The notes beneath the pieces were generated by a model. That model was not told where the DNA came from. It did not search any database and saw only the letters and a list, made by a program, of their open reading frames with translations. 64,000 bases of DNA from Aedes albopictus. Taxonomy: Eukaryota; Arthropoda; Insecta; Diptera; Culicidae. How positions within the stretch are numbered: position 1 is the stretch's first letter; every line of letters begins with the position of its first letter. Below, one piece after another: positions 1 to 11,464 of the stretch. The stretch lies in assembly GCF_035046485.1 (NCBI RefSeq), contig NC_085136.1:297143080-297207079 (forward strand), read 5' to 3'. The position numbers and the translations under genes are program-made.

Positions 1-1455
1 ACGTTGAAGAAAAGTTTATGATGTTTGTGTAAATTGCTGATGATTCTAACGTTGAACAAGAGTTTCACAATCGATGTTCGTTCATTCGATAAACATTTAT
101 TTCATCGTGCTTATACAACGGTTGATGTTGAATAGATTCTCATTTTTGGGCGAACAAGAGTTGAAGAACAGTTTTATTTCAAAATTATTCAAATATAATA
201 CGACTTCCAGTTTAACAACGTTGCTTTGAGAAACATTTCTTAAAGCAAAAATTGTTTCTTGGGTATGTTCGCTCCCAACGCGAAGTACCATTTAGATTTT
301 GAGCGCATCTCCCACCCAAACTAACCTCGAGTTGCCGCGAGTAATTTACGGCTCCAACCCCACTAACAACCACCCTATCTTCCTTACACACACCACGTCG
401 TTTGTTTGCCGGTACATCCGACCGAGCGACAACATGATCGAGCATGAACGAGGATCGATCGACCAACCAATCACGCATGAACGGCATGTCCTTATGTGCC
501 AGCAGCCGACGACGCCCAAACCATCGCACCACCGCCTATGTAAATGGAAGATTCCATTATCTCCACAGCGCTGCGCAGGCAGTCTTTTCTACCTCCTTCC
601 ATCCTTGAAAGATTGCATGCGCAGAGAAGAAAAACAGTCTTCATTCAACCACCAACCTGTACAGACCTGAAATATAGTAGCTAAGTAGTTAGTAGTCAAC
701 CGCCTTTTCCTCCCCAGTGGAAGCCACAGCCTTTCCGAAGGCTAAGTTCCCTTACTTCCCATCGAGCTACCGGTCCTGTGCTGTTCCTCCGACGGAACAG
801 AGATCATGCGGAGTTTCAGATGGCTTTCAAGGATTTTCAGGAGGGGGGGGGGGGTTTCAGGAGGGGAGGAGCTTCAGGGGCGTTTTCGGGGGTTTTGGAG
901 GGTCTTAGATCAGAATTGTCATTCAAATGACTGACTGGGCACGAAACACAAAAACCTTGCGAGAAACCCTGCAAAATTCCGCCAGACTGAAAAAATATTG
1001 AATGTCGGGTCAATTTTTATCGTATGTTGGGCCATTAATGGACCCACATCGAACAACTGTTGGGTCTATGTTGGGTTTGGTGGCCAAAATAAAAACAGGT
1101 GAATAATAGGTTGATGTCGGGTTTGACGTCATCAATGCTGGAGCTGATATCAATTGAATGATGGAAGGATGGTTGATTATCTCAATTTCAGCTGGAAATG
1201 ACGCTGGATACTGACACTTTTCAACACTGCATGGAAGGGGGGGGGGGGTGTTTAGGGGGCAACATTACACCCCCTCCCCCCATACCCACCCTCTAACACC
1301 ACTCACTACTTCTTTCCCATAAATCAATCTTATACCTAAACTTAAGTACTCCAACTGATCTGAACACAATCAAATTCCATTTAGGTAACGTTACCTAAAT
1401 GGAGGGACCTGAATAGATTTTACCTAAATGGATCCTACCTAAATGGAGGTTTGAG
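1..1455. other. Unassigned non-coding flank
   Basis: I see no gene here. The short open frames on both strands lack recognisable domains. There are two long G runs (about 842-854 and 1237-1248) and a cluster of GTTGGGT-type words at about 1000-1130 around the small inverted motif GGGCCATTAATGGACCC. Near the right edge the word TACCTAAATGGA recurs. It may be an intron or intergenic DNA. Confidence 0.5.
1377..1402. repeat. 26-bp perfect palindrome
   Basis: Two 13-bp halves meet at AAC|GTT with no spacer; each half is CCATTTAGGTAAC or its reverse complement. The half-site word TACCTAAATGGA is repeated at about 1421-1432 and 1436-1447. The sequence shows the palindrome directly. Any role, such as a transposon end or protein-binding site, is inference. 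Confidence 0.85.
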
Positions 1456-2090
1456 TGTACTAATAACGGCCTTCGTCTTGAAATGGAGAATATTAGTGCT
1501 GAACTCGCAGAACTGTTTATCAACACAACACCAATAGAAAATGCGGTCCCCATGGGAGAATCATGTGAGAAACTTGTGTGGTTCATCAAGACGGCCTTCG
1601 AAACGCTGTATACTACTAGGAATCCGGGTGGTGAAACCATCGCAACACTGCGTGACCATCGAAGCTGAAACCGTTGAAAACTCTCACCCATTGAGTTTCA
1701 TCCCGATTGATCCTGGACAACAAGAGGTCGTAACGCCAAATTATAGTTGTTGGAGGTCTGGTGATTGTCGTAATCAAAGGAATGTGGAATGGATGAACAA
1801 GAGGAAGGATTCATGAAGTAATTCAAGGATCTGATGGAAGAGTTCGATATGTGATTATGCAGACATCTACTGGAGTGATTCGTCGAAGCTGGCCATGCAG
1901 ACTGGATATAGATGATGGTAACGTTAGCCAGAGCAGTTGCGGGCCAAGTTACGGGTCGGGGAATGTTGTCGACTTGAGAACCACTGCAGAACACCCCAAT
2001 ACAGAGCATCTGGATGCTGGATTTCCCGTAGAGCGCAGCGGGCTCGAGGTTCATTCTTCGCCGCAATGGCCAACTTTTGCACCTACTCAC
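1456..2090 (+). pseudogene. BEL/Pao retrotransposon integrase, C-terminal part, frameshifted
   Basis: Three consecutive reading frames carry successive parts of a BEL/Pao pol integrase. Frame one (about 1456-1640) begins TNNGLRLEMENIS and includes MGESCEKLVWFIKTA, matching the conserved MGGSWEKLVRSIK-type stretch. Frame two (about 1640-1800) has NSHPLSFIPID...EVVTPN, the conserved NSRPLTY...ITPNHFL region. Frame three (about 1815-2090) has GSDGRVRYVIMQTSTGVIRR, the typical C-terminal GxDGxVRxxxVxT...RP motif. At least two frameshifts and in-frame stops make it dead. No LTR, gag or protease is visible nearby, so this is an isolated fragment. Family assignment is by motif recognition. Confidence 0.75.
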
Positions 2091-2207
2091 GATTTTGAGC
2101 GCACAAATATCATCGTAAACAAAACCAGCGCACCTGATCTGCTTGTTTTAAGCTTATTACAAGTGCTCAAGAACAGAATAATGCAATGCACTAAGGTTTG
2201 AAGCTTT

Positions 2208-2265
2208 GGCACAAATGTCCCAAATGGAGGATAACGTGCCTCTGGAGCCGGCCTTCTGATATCTG
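2208..2265 (+). repeat. Short fragment matching the 3' tail of the LOA-like LINE at 33.9 kb
   Basis: About 55 bases, from GGCACAAATGTCCC to GGCCTTCTGATA, are nearly identical to 33856-33909. In the larger copy this segment lies just before the terminal GATACCT repeats of the LINE. This fragment is either a very short 5'-truncated LINE insertion or a piece left by rearrangement. Confidence 0.7.
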
Positions 2266-2365
2266 ATGGTTTGAAGCTTGCTTCTAGAGATTTGTGCGTC
2301 GGAAGTTTTGATGCACTGTTTAAGCGGAATTTCAAGACATTTGTCCTTAAACTGGTTTCAGCATT

Positions 2366-4530
2366 TTTTGCCTTTCTCGTACGGCAGCCAATTAAACGCC
2401 CCATAATAAATTAAAAGGTTTCCATAAATAATTCAAAAATTTCCAATAAATAAATAGGGTTGGAAGCAATAATAAACTATAAAAGTTCCATAAACAAATC
2501 AAAAAGCGCATAAATAAATCGAAACTTCCCATAAATAATTGATTTTCGAGCAATAAAAAATGCCAGAATTTCCACAAATAAATCAACAATTGCAATAAAA
2601 AACCACATTTTTTCCAACAAAAAATTTCGAACACTCTACATCACAGAACTATTATGATAGAAAGACTGAAACTATGTGTGCAATTTAACAGACAATCGCT
2701 TGCTGTCCGAACTCGCTAACGCTCGTCGGACTTTAAGAAGGGATAACATCTGTGTTTGCATTCTACCGGGCAAATTCTTGGATCTGTGGATTGCCTAGAA
2801 CCGAATCGACTCAGTTACGGCGCGTCGGATTTCGGAAACTTCGGCGTCAGTTCCTCAATCCTCTATGCCAGCGAAGTCTTGAGGAATATGTAATAAATTC
2901 CCTAATAACTTTGATATTGCAAATGATATTGCTTCTCATTTTTTAATTTACAAACACTCTCGTGAAAAATAGGCAGAGTTAATTCGAGAAATAAGATTTC
3001 TTCTTAATTCTTTTCAAACTATTGTATTACAAGTCTTAAGTCTTAAACCTTGATGGATTAAACACTATGTGTTCCAGGTTTTAGTATCCGAAGGTTTATG
3101 ATTCTGATAAAATTTTAGATTTTCCTTGTGTTCTGGAAAAATGAGTTCAAATCAAGGTTAAAATTGTTGCTTGCAGTTTGCACTTTTAGTTAGATTTACA
3201 CGCCAAATTCAGCAAAATTTTGCCAAACTTCGACAAGATGCCCACGAACGTTTGGTAAACTCTTCCGATTTTTTGTGTATTTGTACCCAAATTCGGTAAA
3301 GCTGTACTTTGATAAAATTCTGCTGTATTGTGATAATAAGGCAATCCATGAGACAGATGCGATCAGCTGATTTTTTTTTTGTTTACCCTGTATTTTTGAC
3401 ATCCGATGATCGGGGTGACAGTTGAACACAAAGGAATTTGTTAAGCACCAACGACACTTGACGAAAATTTGTTAAGTTGTACTCACACTGTGTTTACACT
3501 TTTGGCTGTCACCCCCATCGCGAAAAGTCGTCATGGATTGCCTTATCCAAGCTTTTACAGAAATCATACCAGCTCAAAAGTGATTGAAAAAAAAATAGAA
3601 TTTTACTTACAGTGGTACTTAAATTTCAAAAACTAAACTTTATGTTTACCCACTCACCGTAAAAAATAAATACTATTTCCAATCCAATCTGTTTGATGGA
3701 TTGACAAATTTTTGTATAGGAAAACAAAATGCTGGAATTTATTTCCCTTCATTTTGAAGAATATTTTTAAAGCTCTGCAGAAACATAAAATTGCCACTAT
3801 ATCTTCAAAGACTTTGTATAAGTTCTATGTTTTCTTTATTTTTTTAATGTGCATGAAACATGACTGGTTATTAAAAATTATTCAAACTCTTAAGATAACG
3901 AGTTTACTGAAACTGATTATATGGGCAATTATTATGACTTAAAAAAAAAGAGAAGAGCACTGTAAATTGAGAAGAAAACGTAAGTTCATCAAAACCTAAG
4001 AAAGCGATAAAATATATTTATTCTAAAAGTCTGTCTCAATTTCCTAGAATGATGTATGTTATGAAAATATGTACTGATGGGTTGCCAAATTCTATAGCAA
4101 TCAAAAGTGGGTCGCAAGCTGAAAAAGTTTAAGTACCCCTGCGCTATGCAACTTCGCCGTATGGCTCGGCCGAAACTTTTACTTTGATCATTGTCTCGTA
4201 TTTATTGCTAAATTTTCAATTGCTTTTTTGATGTTTTTCAATTGGGAATATTTAAATTATTTCTGGAAAAATCAGATTTAATTATTTTAAACTTTGTTGG
4301 TGGAAAAAATGTAAATATTTATTGCAATTTTTGAACTATTTGTGGAAATTGCGACTTTTTTTATTGCTCAAAAATCAATTATTTATGGAAAATTTTGATT
4401 TATTTATGCACTTTTTGATTTGTTTATGGAAATTTTATAGTTTATTATTGCTCCCACCCTTACTTCTTTATTGGCAATTTCTGATTTTGGTATGGAAAAT
4501 GATCACTTTTCTATGAGTCGTTTATATTTT
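2366..4530. repeat. Candidate foldback: AT-rich inverted arms around 1.6 kb spacer
   Basis: The left arm (about 2395-2640) read on the minus strand and the right arm (about 4265-4516) on the plus strand encode near-parallel nonsense peptides, e.g. LLENQLFMGSFDLFMRFLI against LLKNQLFMENFDLFMHFLI. They are therefore inverted copies of one AT-rich sequence. The left end starts with GCCTTTCTCGTACGGCAG, sharing its first 13 bases with the end of the large repeats A-C. The spacer holds no gene. Around 4115-4137 AAAAAGTTTAAGTACCCCTG resembles a hAT-type right terminus, but I found no partner. Confidence 0.55.
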
Positions 4531-4659
4531 AGTCTTTCTCGTACACCAAGGTGTACCGAAAGGCTATATGTTCACTCCAAAAACGAAAATTTGATAGAGC
4601 CTCCGGAGGGGTCAAGTCTTATATACCAATCGACTCAGCTCGACGAATTGAGGTGATGT

Positions 4660-4709
4660 CTGTGTGTGTGTATGTGTGTGTGTGTATGTGTGTGTGTGTA
4701 TGTGTGTGT
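4660..4709. repeat. (GT)n microsatellite inside copy A
   Basis: An interrupted TG/TATG run. The same locus in copy B (about 40927-40989) and copy C (about 53056-53100, opposite strand) carries runs of different length, so it is part of the element. Confidence 0.9.
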
Positions 4710-4888
4710 ACAAAAAAACTCACATCACTTTTTGGCAGTAAACCTCATCCGATTTCAATGACCGACGGTTCATTCGACGCGGAATCTGGTCCCATTGTTT
4801 CCTATTGAAAATGGTTCGGATCGGTTCAGCCGTTCCGGAGATATGGCCATTTAGGTGTTCCGGAACGGTACCCCAGGAAGGGACCAGA

Positions 4889-5976
4889 TATGAAAATGAA
4901 TCAAACCTATGCATGCGACACATCAAACCACGGCCTTTTCGATAACCTGATGAGCGGTAAGCAGAAAAATAGTCTTAGATCATATCTGAACCGGTAGTGT
5001 TCCGGAACCGGTTCCGGGTGTCCCGCCGGAAGTGGCAAATATCAAAGTGAACCAAACCCATGCATGAGACACATCAAACCACGGCATTTTCGATAACCTG
5101 ATGAGCGGTAAGCAGGAAAATAGTCTCAGACCATATCTGAACCGGTAGTGTTCCGAAACCAGTTCTAGGCGACCCGCTGGAAGTGGCCAAATATACAATT
5201 GAACCAAACCCCTGCATGCGGCACATCAAACCACGGCATTTTCGATGACCTGATGGATAATGAGCAGGAAAATTATCTCAGACCATACCTGAACCGGTAG
5301 TGTTCCCGAACCGGTTCTAGTCGTCCCGCTGGAAGTGGCCAAATATACAAGTGAACCAAACCCATGCATGCGACACATCAAACCACGGCATTTTCGATAA
5401 CCTGATGAGCGGTAAGCAGAAAAATAGTCTCAGATCATATCTGAACCGGTAGTGTTCCGAAACCAGTTCTAGGCGTCCCGCTGGAAGTGGCCAAATATAC
5501 AACTGAACCAAACCCATGCATGCGACACATCAAACCACGGCATTTTCGATAACCTGATGAGCGGTAAGCAGAAAAATAGTCTCAGATCATATCTGAACCG
5601 GTAGTGTTCCGGAACCGGTTCTAGTCGTCCCACTGGAAGTGGCCAAATATACAAGTGAACCAAACCCATGCATGCGACACATCAAACCACGGCATTTTCG
5701 ATAACCTGATGAGCGGTAAGCAGAAAAATAGTCTCAGATCATATCTGAACCGGTAGTGTTCCGGAACCGGTTCTAGGCGTCCCGCTCGAAGTGGCCAAAT
5801 ATACAATTGAACCAAACCCATACATGCGACACATCAAACCACGGCATTTTCGATGACCTGATGGACAATGAGCAGGAAAACCATCTCAGATCATATCTGA
5901 ACCAGAAGTGTTCCGGAATCCGTTGCGGGGTTCCCGCCGAAGTGGTTAAATCTGAAAGAAAAACAAACCCGTACAT
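4889..5976. repeat. Tandem 152-bp modules, about seven well-conserved units
   Basis: The landmark ATGCATGCGACACATCAAACC recurs at 152-base spacing (about 5203, 5355, 5507, 5659, 5811), each followed by CGATAACCTGATGAG and the near-palindrome GGTAGTGTTCCGGAACCGG. Because 152 is not a multiple of three, each unit shifts frame, producing overlapping minus-strand frames of about 66 residues that are artefacts. Right of 5976 the same landmark is recognisable but diverged (about 6077, 6340, 6790), so the whole element seems to derive from this module. Confidence 0.85.
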
Positions 5977-7867
5977 GCTTCACATCAAATAGCGGCTTTT
6001 TAGATTACCTAATGAACGGTCAGGAAGTGTTTCGGAATCGGTTTTGAGTGGCCGGAAGAGGCCAAATGTAAAAGTGAACCAAATCCAGGCATGTGACACA
6101 TCAAATCGTGGCTTTTGCGATAACCTGATGAACAGTTAGCTAGAAAATAGCCTTACGTCACTGGTAGTGGTCTGGAATTGGTTCAGAGAGTCCCGTCGAA
6201 ATGGTCAAACCCTGCATGTGACACCTTCAATTTGCAGCGTTTTTGGTTTACCGATTAGCAGTTAACAAGACAATAATGTTAGACCATATTTGGTTCAGCC
6301 GGTAGTTACCCGGAATCAGATCCGGGTTGTAAAATGTTAAATTTAACCAAACCCATGGATGCGGTACATCAAATCACGACCAGTCTTGTAAACATTCGAC
6401 ACTTTTTACTACCTTCATTTCGTTGCCGCAGTCGGGTGTCAGTCGGCTTTGTTACATTCGTGTGCTATCGTTACCTCTTACCTACACACAACACGAGCAG
6501 TAGAACGAAGACTGATCACGACTTATCGACAACCTGATGGAAAAATAGGGTCAGACCACATTAGATTCCCGGTAGTGTTGCGGGTTCAGCTGTGGCTTCG
6601 AAAGTGGTTAGAAGTAAAAGTGAAGCAAACCCATTCATGCGATATATCAAATCGCGGTGATTAGGTAAAGGTGAATAAATAGCAATAAAATATTCTCAGA
6701 CCATAATTGGGACAACCGGTAGTGTCATGGTCCATGACTCATGGAATCAGATCCGGCTATCCCACCGGAAATTATCAAGTATAAAAAAGAACCAAACCCA
6801 TACATACGACACATCAGATCGCAGATTTTTTGATAATCTAATGAACGGTTAGCAAGAAAATAGCCTTAGAACACATTAGCGACTAGCTGTTGTGTAGCAG
6901 AACCAACGTTCATGTGAAAAATTAAATTGTGGCTTTGTTTAATGGCCTGATAAACATTAGGTATGAACAACAGTGACGAAAAGGTCTAAGTTCTCATATA
7001 TGAGAACAAAATATAGACAAAACTAAAGCGATCTCATCAAATCGTACCATTTCAGATTCCTAAGGTGTAAAGTTATAGCAGGATTGGTCAACGTTGAATG
7101 GAAAAATAAGAATTTGATCGCGTAAACAGAAGATGGTGGCTGTTTTAAGGAATTTTGAGCTCTAAAACTATGTAAAATAAGTGTATTTGGTATGGAAAAT
7201 TTGTGTGGAGTCCACCAGAGTATCCAAAATAGCGGTCCAAAGTCCAAGATAATGGCCCAGTATTCAAGTTAGTGCCTATTTTATAGGATTTTTAATTCTT
7301 GCATTATGGGCATATTTTGTATGAAAATATGTCCAGAATTCAAAATTTGTAATCAGAAAACCCAAGCTGTGCGCTGTTTCACAAGGTCTGCAATATGACT
7401 ATAGTTTGAATGGGGAAGAATGCCGGTCTTCGTCCAAAACTGGTAACCAGAAAATCATAAACGACATGCCAAAATTCAATACGGCGACTATTTTATGTAA
7501 TTTTAGGTGCAGAGTCCAAAAATGAATACCAGAACATCCAAGATGGTGTCGCAATGTTCAAGATGGCGGTTAGTTTAGTTGGGGTAGATATCCGGAGTCA
7601 TAAAATGATGACCGGAAAATCTAAAATGACGTTTCAAAATTTTGCGGCTTCGTGACACATGTTTGGTTTGAGTTTTGGATCGTTGTCTTATATTTTCTGA
7701 ATATTGGATGTTATGCTAATATAAAATGTATCCATATTGAGTAGATTTAGCAAGCAGTTTTCATTTTGTATTTATGTCAATGTCATCAACATGTCGCTCG
7801 AGTTTTATTGAAAGGATATTTCAAAGCACGAGAAAGGCACCATCACCGCTAGGTGGATTAATTAGGG

Positions 7868-10189
7868 TTTTTCATTATTTCTTCAACTCACTTTAAATCG
7901 ATAGAAGCGTCGAATCTCCTTCAATTTATATATGCAAAAAATAGCTTCAACTTCACGAACGAATCCGGTTGCCCATCTAAATGCTAATCAAATCTCTCTA
8001 TACAAACTCAAAAAATAACGCCAAGCAGGTGCTTTATTTTCCCAAACAAACCGAGCTCAATCATTGGATTTTGGTGAGATTTCACCGCAAGGCGCCATCC
8101 AAATAAAAATCTGTTTTATTGACAGTCTTTCCCGGCTCTGCTCGTGGAGCGCGACCTCGCTCTGTTACAGCAGAACGAACGGATGTGAAATGCTGCACGT
8201 GACCTGACCGGACCGATTGGAGCTTGCATCCGACCAGTAGGCAGGTACCTCGTGATAACATCCAGGTGGCGGACGGCGCGGCGGGAGGTTTGCTGGTTCG
8301 TCGAAATTGGGTGTATTTTTGATGCGTAGGTGTGGAAACTGTGCCATTTTTTGCGAGAGGGTTTTCGTCATGCTTTGATTGCGATACAGGATAACTTGGT
8401 GAATGGAGAGGATTCGGAGCCTTCCGAGAAGAATAGCGCGCAAATTATTATAATCATGATATTTAATTTGCCTAATGCTTCTGAAAATACTGATGTCCTT
8501 CCTAAATTATTTAGTACGAAACAATGAAAAGAACTCCAGAAGAATTTTCTCTTGAACTTCCATCATTAAAACGTACTCGTTTTCTATGCCTAAACGGTGT
8601 TAAGAAAGATTTCTTTTCTCGAAGAAGGATATTTCTCTATTTAAAATTCTTCCAATATCTGGAAAGTTTTCAAATGAAAATTTGTAAATTATGACGCTTT
8701 TTACAAGCTTATGGAAAATATACATCACGCGGTGTCCATTATTCCAAATCATTCACACGTGGGGATGATGGGTGGCCTTAATGTTTACTTTCTTCAATTG
8801 CAAAACCACCCATCTTTCTCCACGGTTCTGGTGCTGGGGCAAGGGCGGTGTGGCGGCAATCCGGAGGCGGTGTGTTGTGGTGGAAAACCACACCCAACGG
8901 GCAAAGTTTGCCATTAGCCTTTCGGTTGAGCCACTGGCTGCTGCTGACTGTTGTTGGTTTCGTCAACATAAGCAGCAACAGCAGCAGCAGCGAATCGAAG
9001 GTGAAAAGATCAGTCCGGCATCGAGAGCGATTTGTTCATCTATTATTACCCGCTTCCCGGTTGTTGGTTGGGGATCGGATCGGGCTATAAAAAGAAGGTT
9101 ATGTGCGGAAGCTATTGAAGCTGGACAATCTCCGCTCTCGCCTGCGGGTCCCTGCGCGCGGTAGGGTCATGCTGCACATGTGCGGAGGTGGTTGGGAAGA
9201 TGGGTGGTTGAGTGTTGGGAGGGGGAGTTGGTTGATTTTTTGTTACGACGAGTCAGTTGGTGTCCGTTCGAGATACACAGAAGAACGTGAGGCTCCGGTC
9301 GGTTGCAGCGGAACTATCGGATGGATGACGGCAGGGCTTTGCCATCGGCAAGATAGAAAGTGGAGTGTGAATAATTGAACTCGTTGAAAGGCTAGCTGCT
9401 GCGCTGACGCTGCCGTTGTTGGGTGCCTTTTGCTCTGGGGGTTCTTTTTTCCTCAAACGATGGCGATTGCCTTACAAAGAAGGGAAGGAGCTTTCGAAAG
9501 TGTACTTACCTAGTCTATTATTGATGGTATATTTAGTCGTTGATTTTGGAATTGCTCCTCGGAAAGATGAACCACTTAAAGACTTACAGTTTCTTTCGGT
9601 GGCATTTGAACTATCCACACTAATATTTAGAAAGCTTCTATCATTTGGTAATTCCTCACAAGACCAAGAATCTTCCAAGAAAAGTTACGGCATATCTGTG
9701 GAGAGCGAACTTTCATTCATAAGCCGTGAATCTTACCGCAAGCTTGTAGCATTATTCCGACAATCTCTCAGCCCCAGTTCACATATTCCATCCTGCTAAC
9801 ACTGATCAGAAAATCCCTTCCAGCTATAGAAAGTTTTCTGCTGGTAGACTTTTCAGTGTACCCATAAAATACGTAAATTACAGAAATGAGAGTATCTTAC
9901 AAGCTTTTTAGAAGATTATTAAGTTTTCCATTTTAAAACTATATAAAAAAATGTAATCATCATTGTGAAGTTTAGGATTTATCCGGGAAGGAATAACCAC
10001 TCACATGTAGCACGCACAACTTACCCAGGCTGACGTCGGTTCGCAAGTGACGGGAGCGAATGAGGTTGGTTATCATGGGCAGTGGTTGTTATACACTCAC
10101 TGATGCCAACGTTGTGAACTTGACAGATCATGGCACAGACAACCGCACCAGAACGCCTGCGTACATCCAAACATATACCTCACAATCAT
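7868..10189. other. Unassigned, low-repeat region
   Basis: No gene recognised. The stretch is less repetitive than its surroundings. It has a GC-rich part (about 8800-9450) with a short CAG run near 8970-8990 and open frames of 60-130 residues on both strands with no recognisable domain. The frame at 9416-9799 (127 codons) is the longest; it is serine- and leucine-rich with no start context or homology I can support. This could be intronic or intergenic single-copy DNA. Confidence 0.5.
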
Positions 10190-10745
10190 ATCGTTCGATC
10201 TGCAAGCTGTTGCTCTGCAGCGTCGGTTAATACAAATGTTCGCTAAATAACATTCTATCTAGTACGCCCATAGTATCCTCTGCGCTCAATGCATTCTTGC
10301 GCCAACTGTGTCAGTAACGAACACCAACTTTGCATGATTGTTGCCTGGCATTTTTGGAACGTGACCCCCACAGTATCTTTCCGTCTATGGATACTTTCAG
10401 GATGCTGGCTGTATTTCTCTGTAGAGTACAGCGAGCTCGTAGTCCGTCCGTTCTCCTGCACACCACCTGCACAGATCGTCTGTTGTGAGCGGAATATCTC
10501 TACCCAAGCAACACACAAATCACAAAGAAGTGACGACAGCGCATGTTTTTGGTTGGACACGAATCATTTTCAAGTTATTCTGCCTTCGAGATAGAATTAC
10601 ATGAATGTAGCTCCTGTACAACCAAAAACCTTCGCTGTAGATACTCCTTTGTGACTTGTGTGCTGCTAGGGTACACTTCATTCTCGAGCTTCTCGAGCAT
10701 GGTATAGGTCTCATGACCATAGGAGGACCACAGATCTTATTAGCG
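10190..10745 (-). pseudogene. RTE-like non-LTR retrotransposon, C-terminal remnant
   Basis: Read on the minus strand, the right part (about 10674-10745) contains a degraded TLIRSVVL followed by ETYTMLEK-type residues. The left part (about 10250-10500) contains GHVPKMPGNNHAKLVF, matching the GHVxRMPxNNxAKxVF block of the same RTE-like family seen at 57.3 kb. A 169-bp MITE (10503-10671) separates the two. Stops and frameshifts abound. Assignment rests on two short motifs. Confidence 0.45.
10503..10671. mobile_element. Foldback MITE, CCCAAGCAACACA family (1)
   Basis: Ends CCCAAGCAACACACAA and TTGTGTGCTGCTAGGG are imperfect inverted repeats, and the arms pair over most of the 169 bp. Flanking TA dinucleotides at 10501-10502 and 10672-10673 fit a TA target duplication. 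It interrupts an RTE-like remnant. Confidence 0.8.
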
Positions 10746-10984
10746 TTGTATTGGAACCCCCTTTTTGGGTGAATCCGTTTGAGACTGTATAGGGTTTGGG
10801 ATACGGTTAGCTGTTGGCCGGTTTGACCTCACCGGATGTGCTCGCGTCCCCGACGGAGATGGAGCCAGGTGGGAGCAGGATTGTTGGGAACTCCTCCCGT
10901 GATGCGCCCAGGATGTGAAGTCTCGTATGACGAGTCCCGAATGAATGAAGTCCCGAATCACGAGTAATACACTCAGGGCTTGCA

Positions 10985-11464
10985 AAGAATCAAACCGTTG
11001 AAGGTGCTAATCCATGGACGTCCAGGCAAGACAACAGTGGCCCCCATGGAAAAATTGAGGGCCGCGAAACTCAAGCCACTGCATGTTTTCCCCTCTCGAT
11101 GAATCCAGTATAGGAACTACCGAGAAAAACTGTTCTTGGTACTGGTACATCTAGAGAAAAATTCGGCCACCATGGCGAATATAAAAAAAAAGACTAGGCA
11201 CTGTTCAGCATAACCGTTGAGTAGCAACGGAACCAACCAAAAAAGCGTGACCTCACCCAGTGCGGGAGCTGCCTTACATTTGGCCATGGATCCCGAAACT
11301 GCCACATGAAATACAGTTATGTCAAGTGCTATGTAGCGCATCTCACAGCATCCTGTCAACCGATGGAAGAGGACACCAAACCGAAGTGCCATAATTTAGG
11401 TGCCAAGCATGATGGAACTAACCGCAACTATCCGAACTCTTCACCACCAAGGGGGGCTGCTTTG
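10985..11464 (+). pseudogene. Jockey-clade ORF1 (gag-like) fragment, upstream part
   Basis: Contains a perfect CX2CX4HX4C knuckle at 11261-11302 (CGSCLTFGHGSRNC), followed by two degraded knuckles (KCYVAHLTASC, missing a Cys, and KCHNLGAKHDGTNRN, with one Cys changed). Three consecutive knuckles ending in an NHxGTNRxCP-like tail are typical of Jockey-clade ORF1 RNA-binding proteins. Upstream, frames with VHGRPGKTT-like residues are broken by stops. The coding sequence is cut at about 11464 by an L1-like insertion and resumes at 12760. Confidence 0.65.

Larger units (their letters stand above)
4533..7867 (+). mobile_element. Large dispersed Aedes repeat, copy A (152-bp module element)
   Basis: Bounded by TCTTTCTCGTACACC on the left and ACGAGAAAGGCACCATCACC...GGATTAATTAGGG on the right, giving short inverted ends (GCCTTTCTCGT against ACGAGAAAGGC) plus a tail shared by all three copies. 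In order it holds a leader with a (GT)n microsatellite, a run of well-conserved 152-bp modules, increasingly diverged modules to about 6900, then about 950 bp without modules. No transposase or RT is encoded, so it would be non-autonomous. Compared with copies B and C it lacks about 350 bp after position 6510, consistent with an internal deletion. Confidence 0.8.

Noticed and set aside
4980..5976. Series of about 66-residue minus-strand frames with nearly identical sequence, resembling a small gene family
   Set aside because: They are repeated reading of the 152-bp module in shifting frames. All three element copies show the same and no frame is favoured.
4889..5976. CRISPR-like array (regular repeats)
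   Set aside because: The repeat period is contiguous with no unique spacers, and the genome is a eukaryotic one.
8772..9164. 130-codon frame in a GC-rich segment as a host exon
   Set aside because: It overlaps other frames of similar length on both strands, contains a simple glutamine run and has no recognisable domain.
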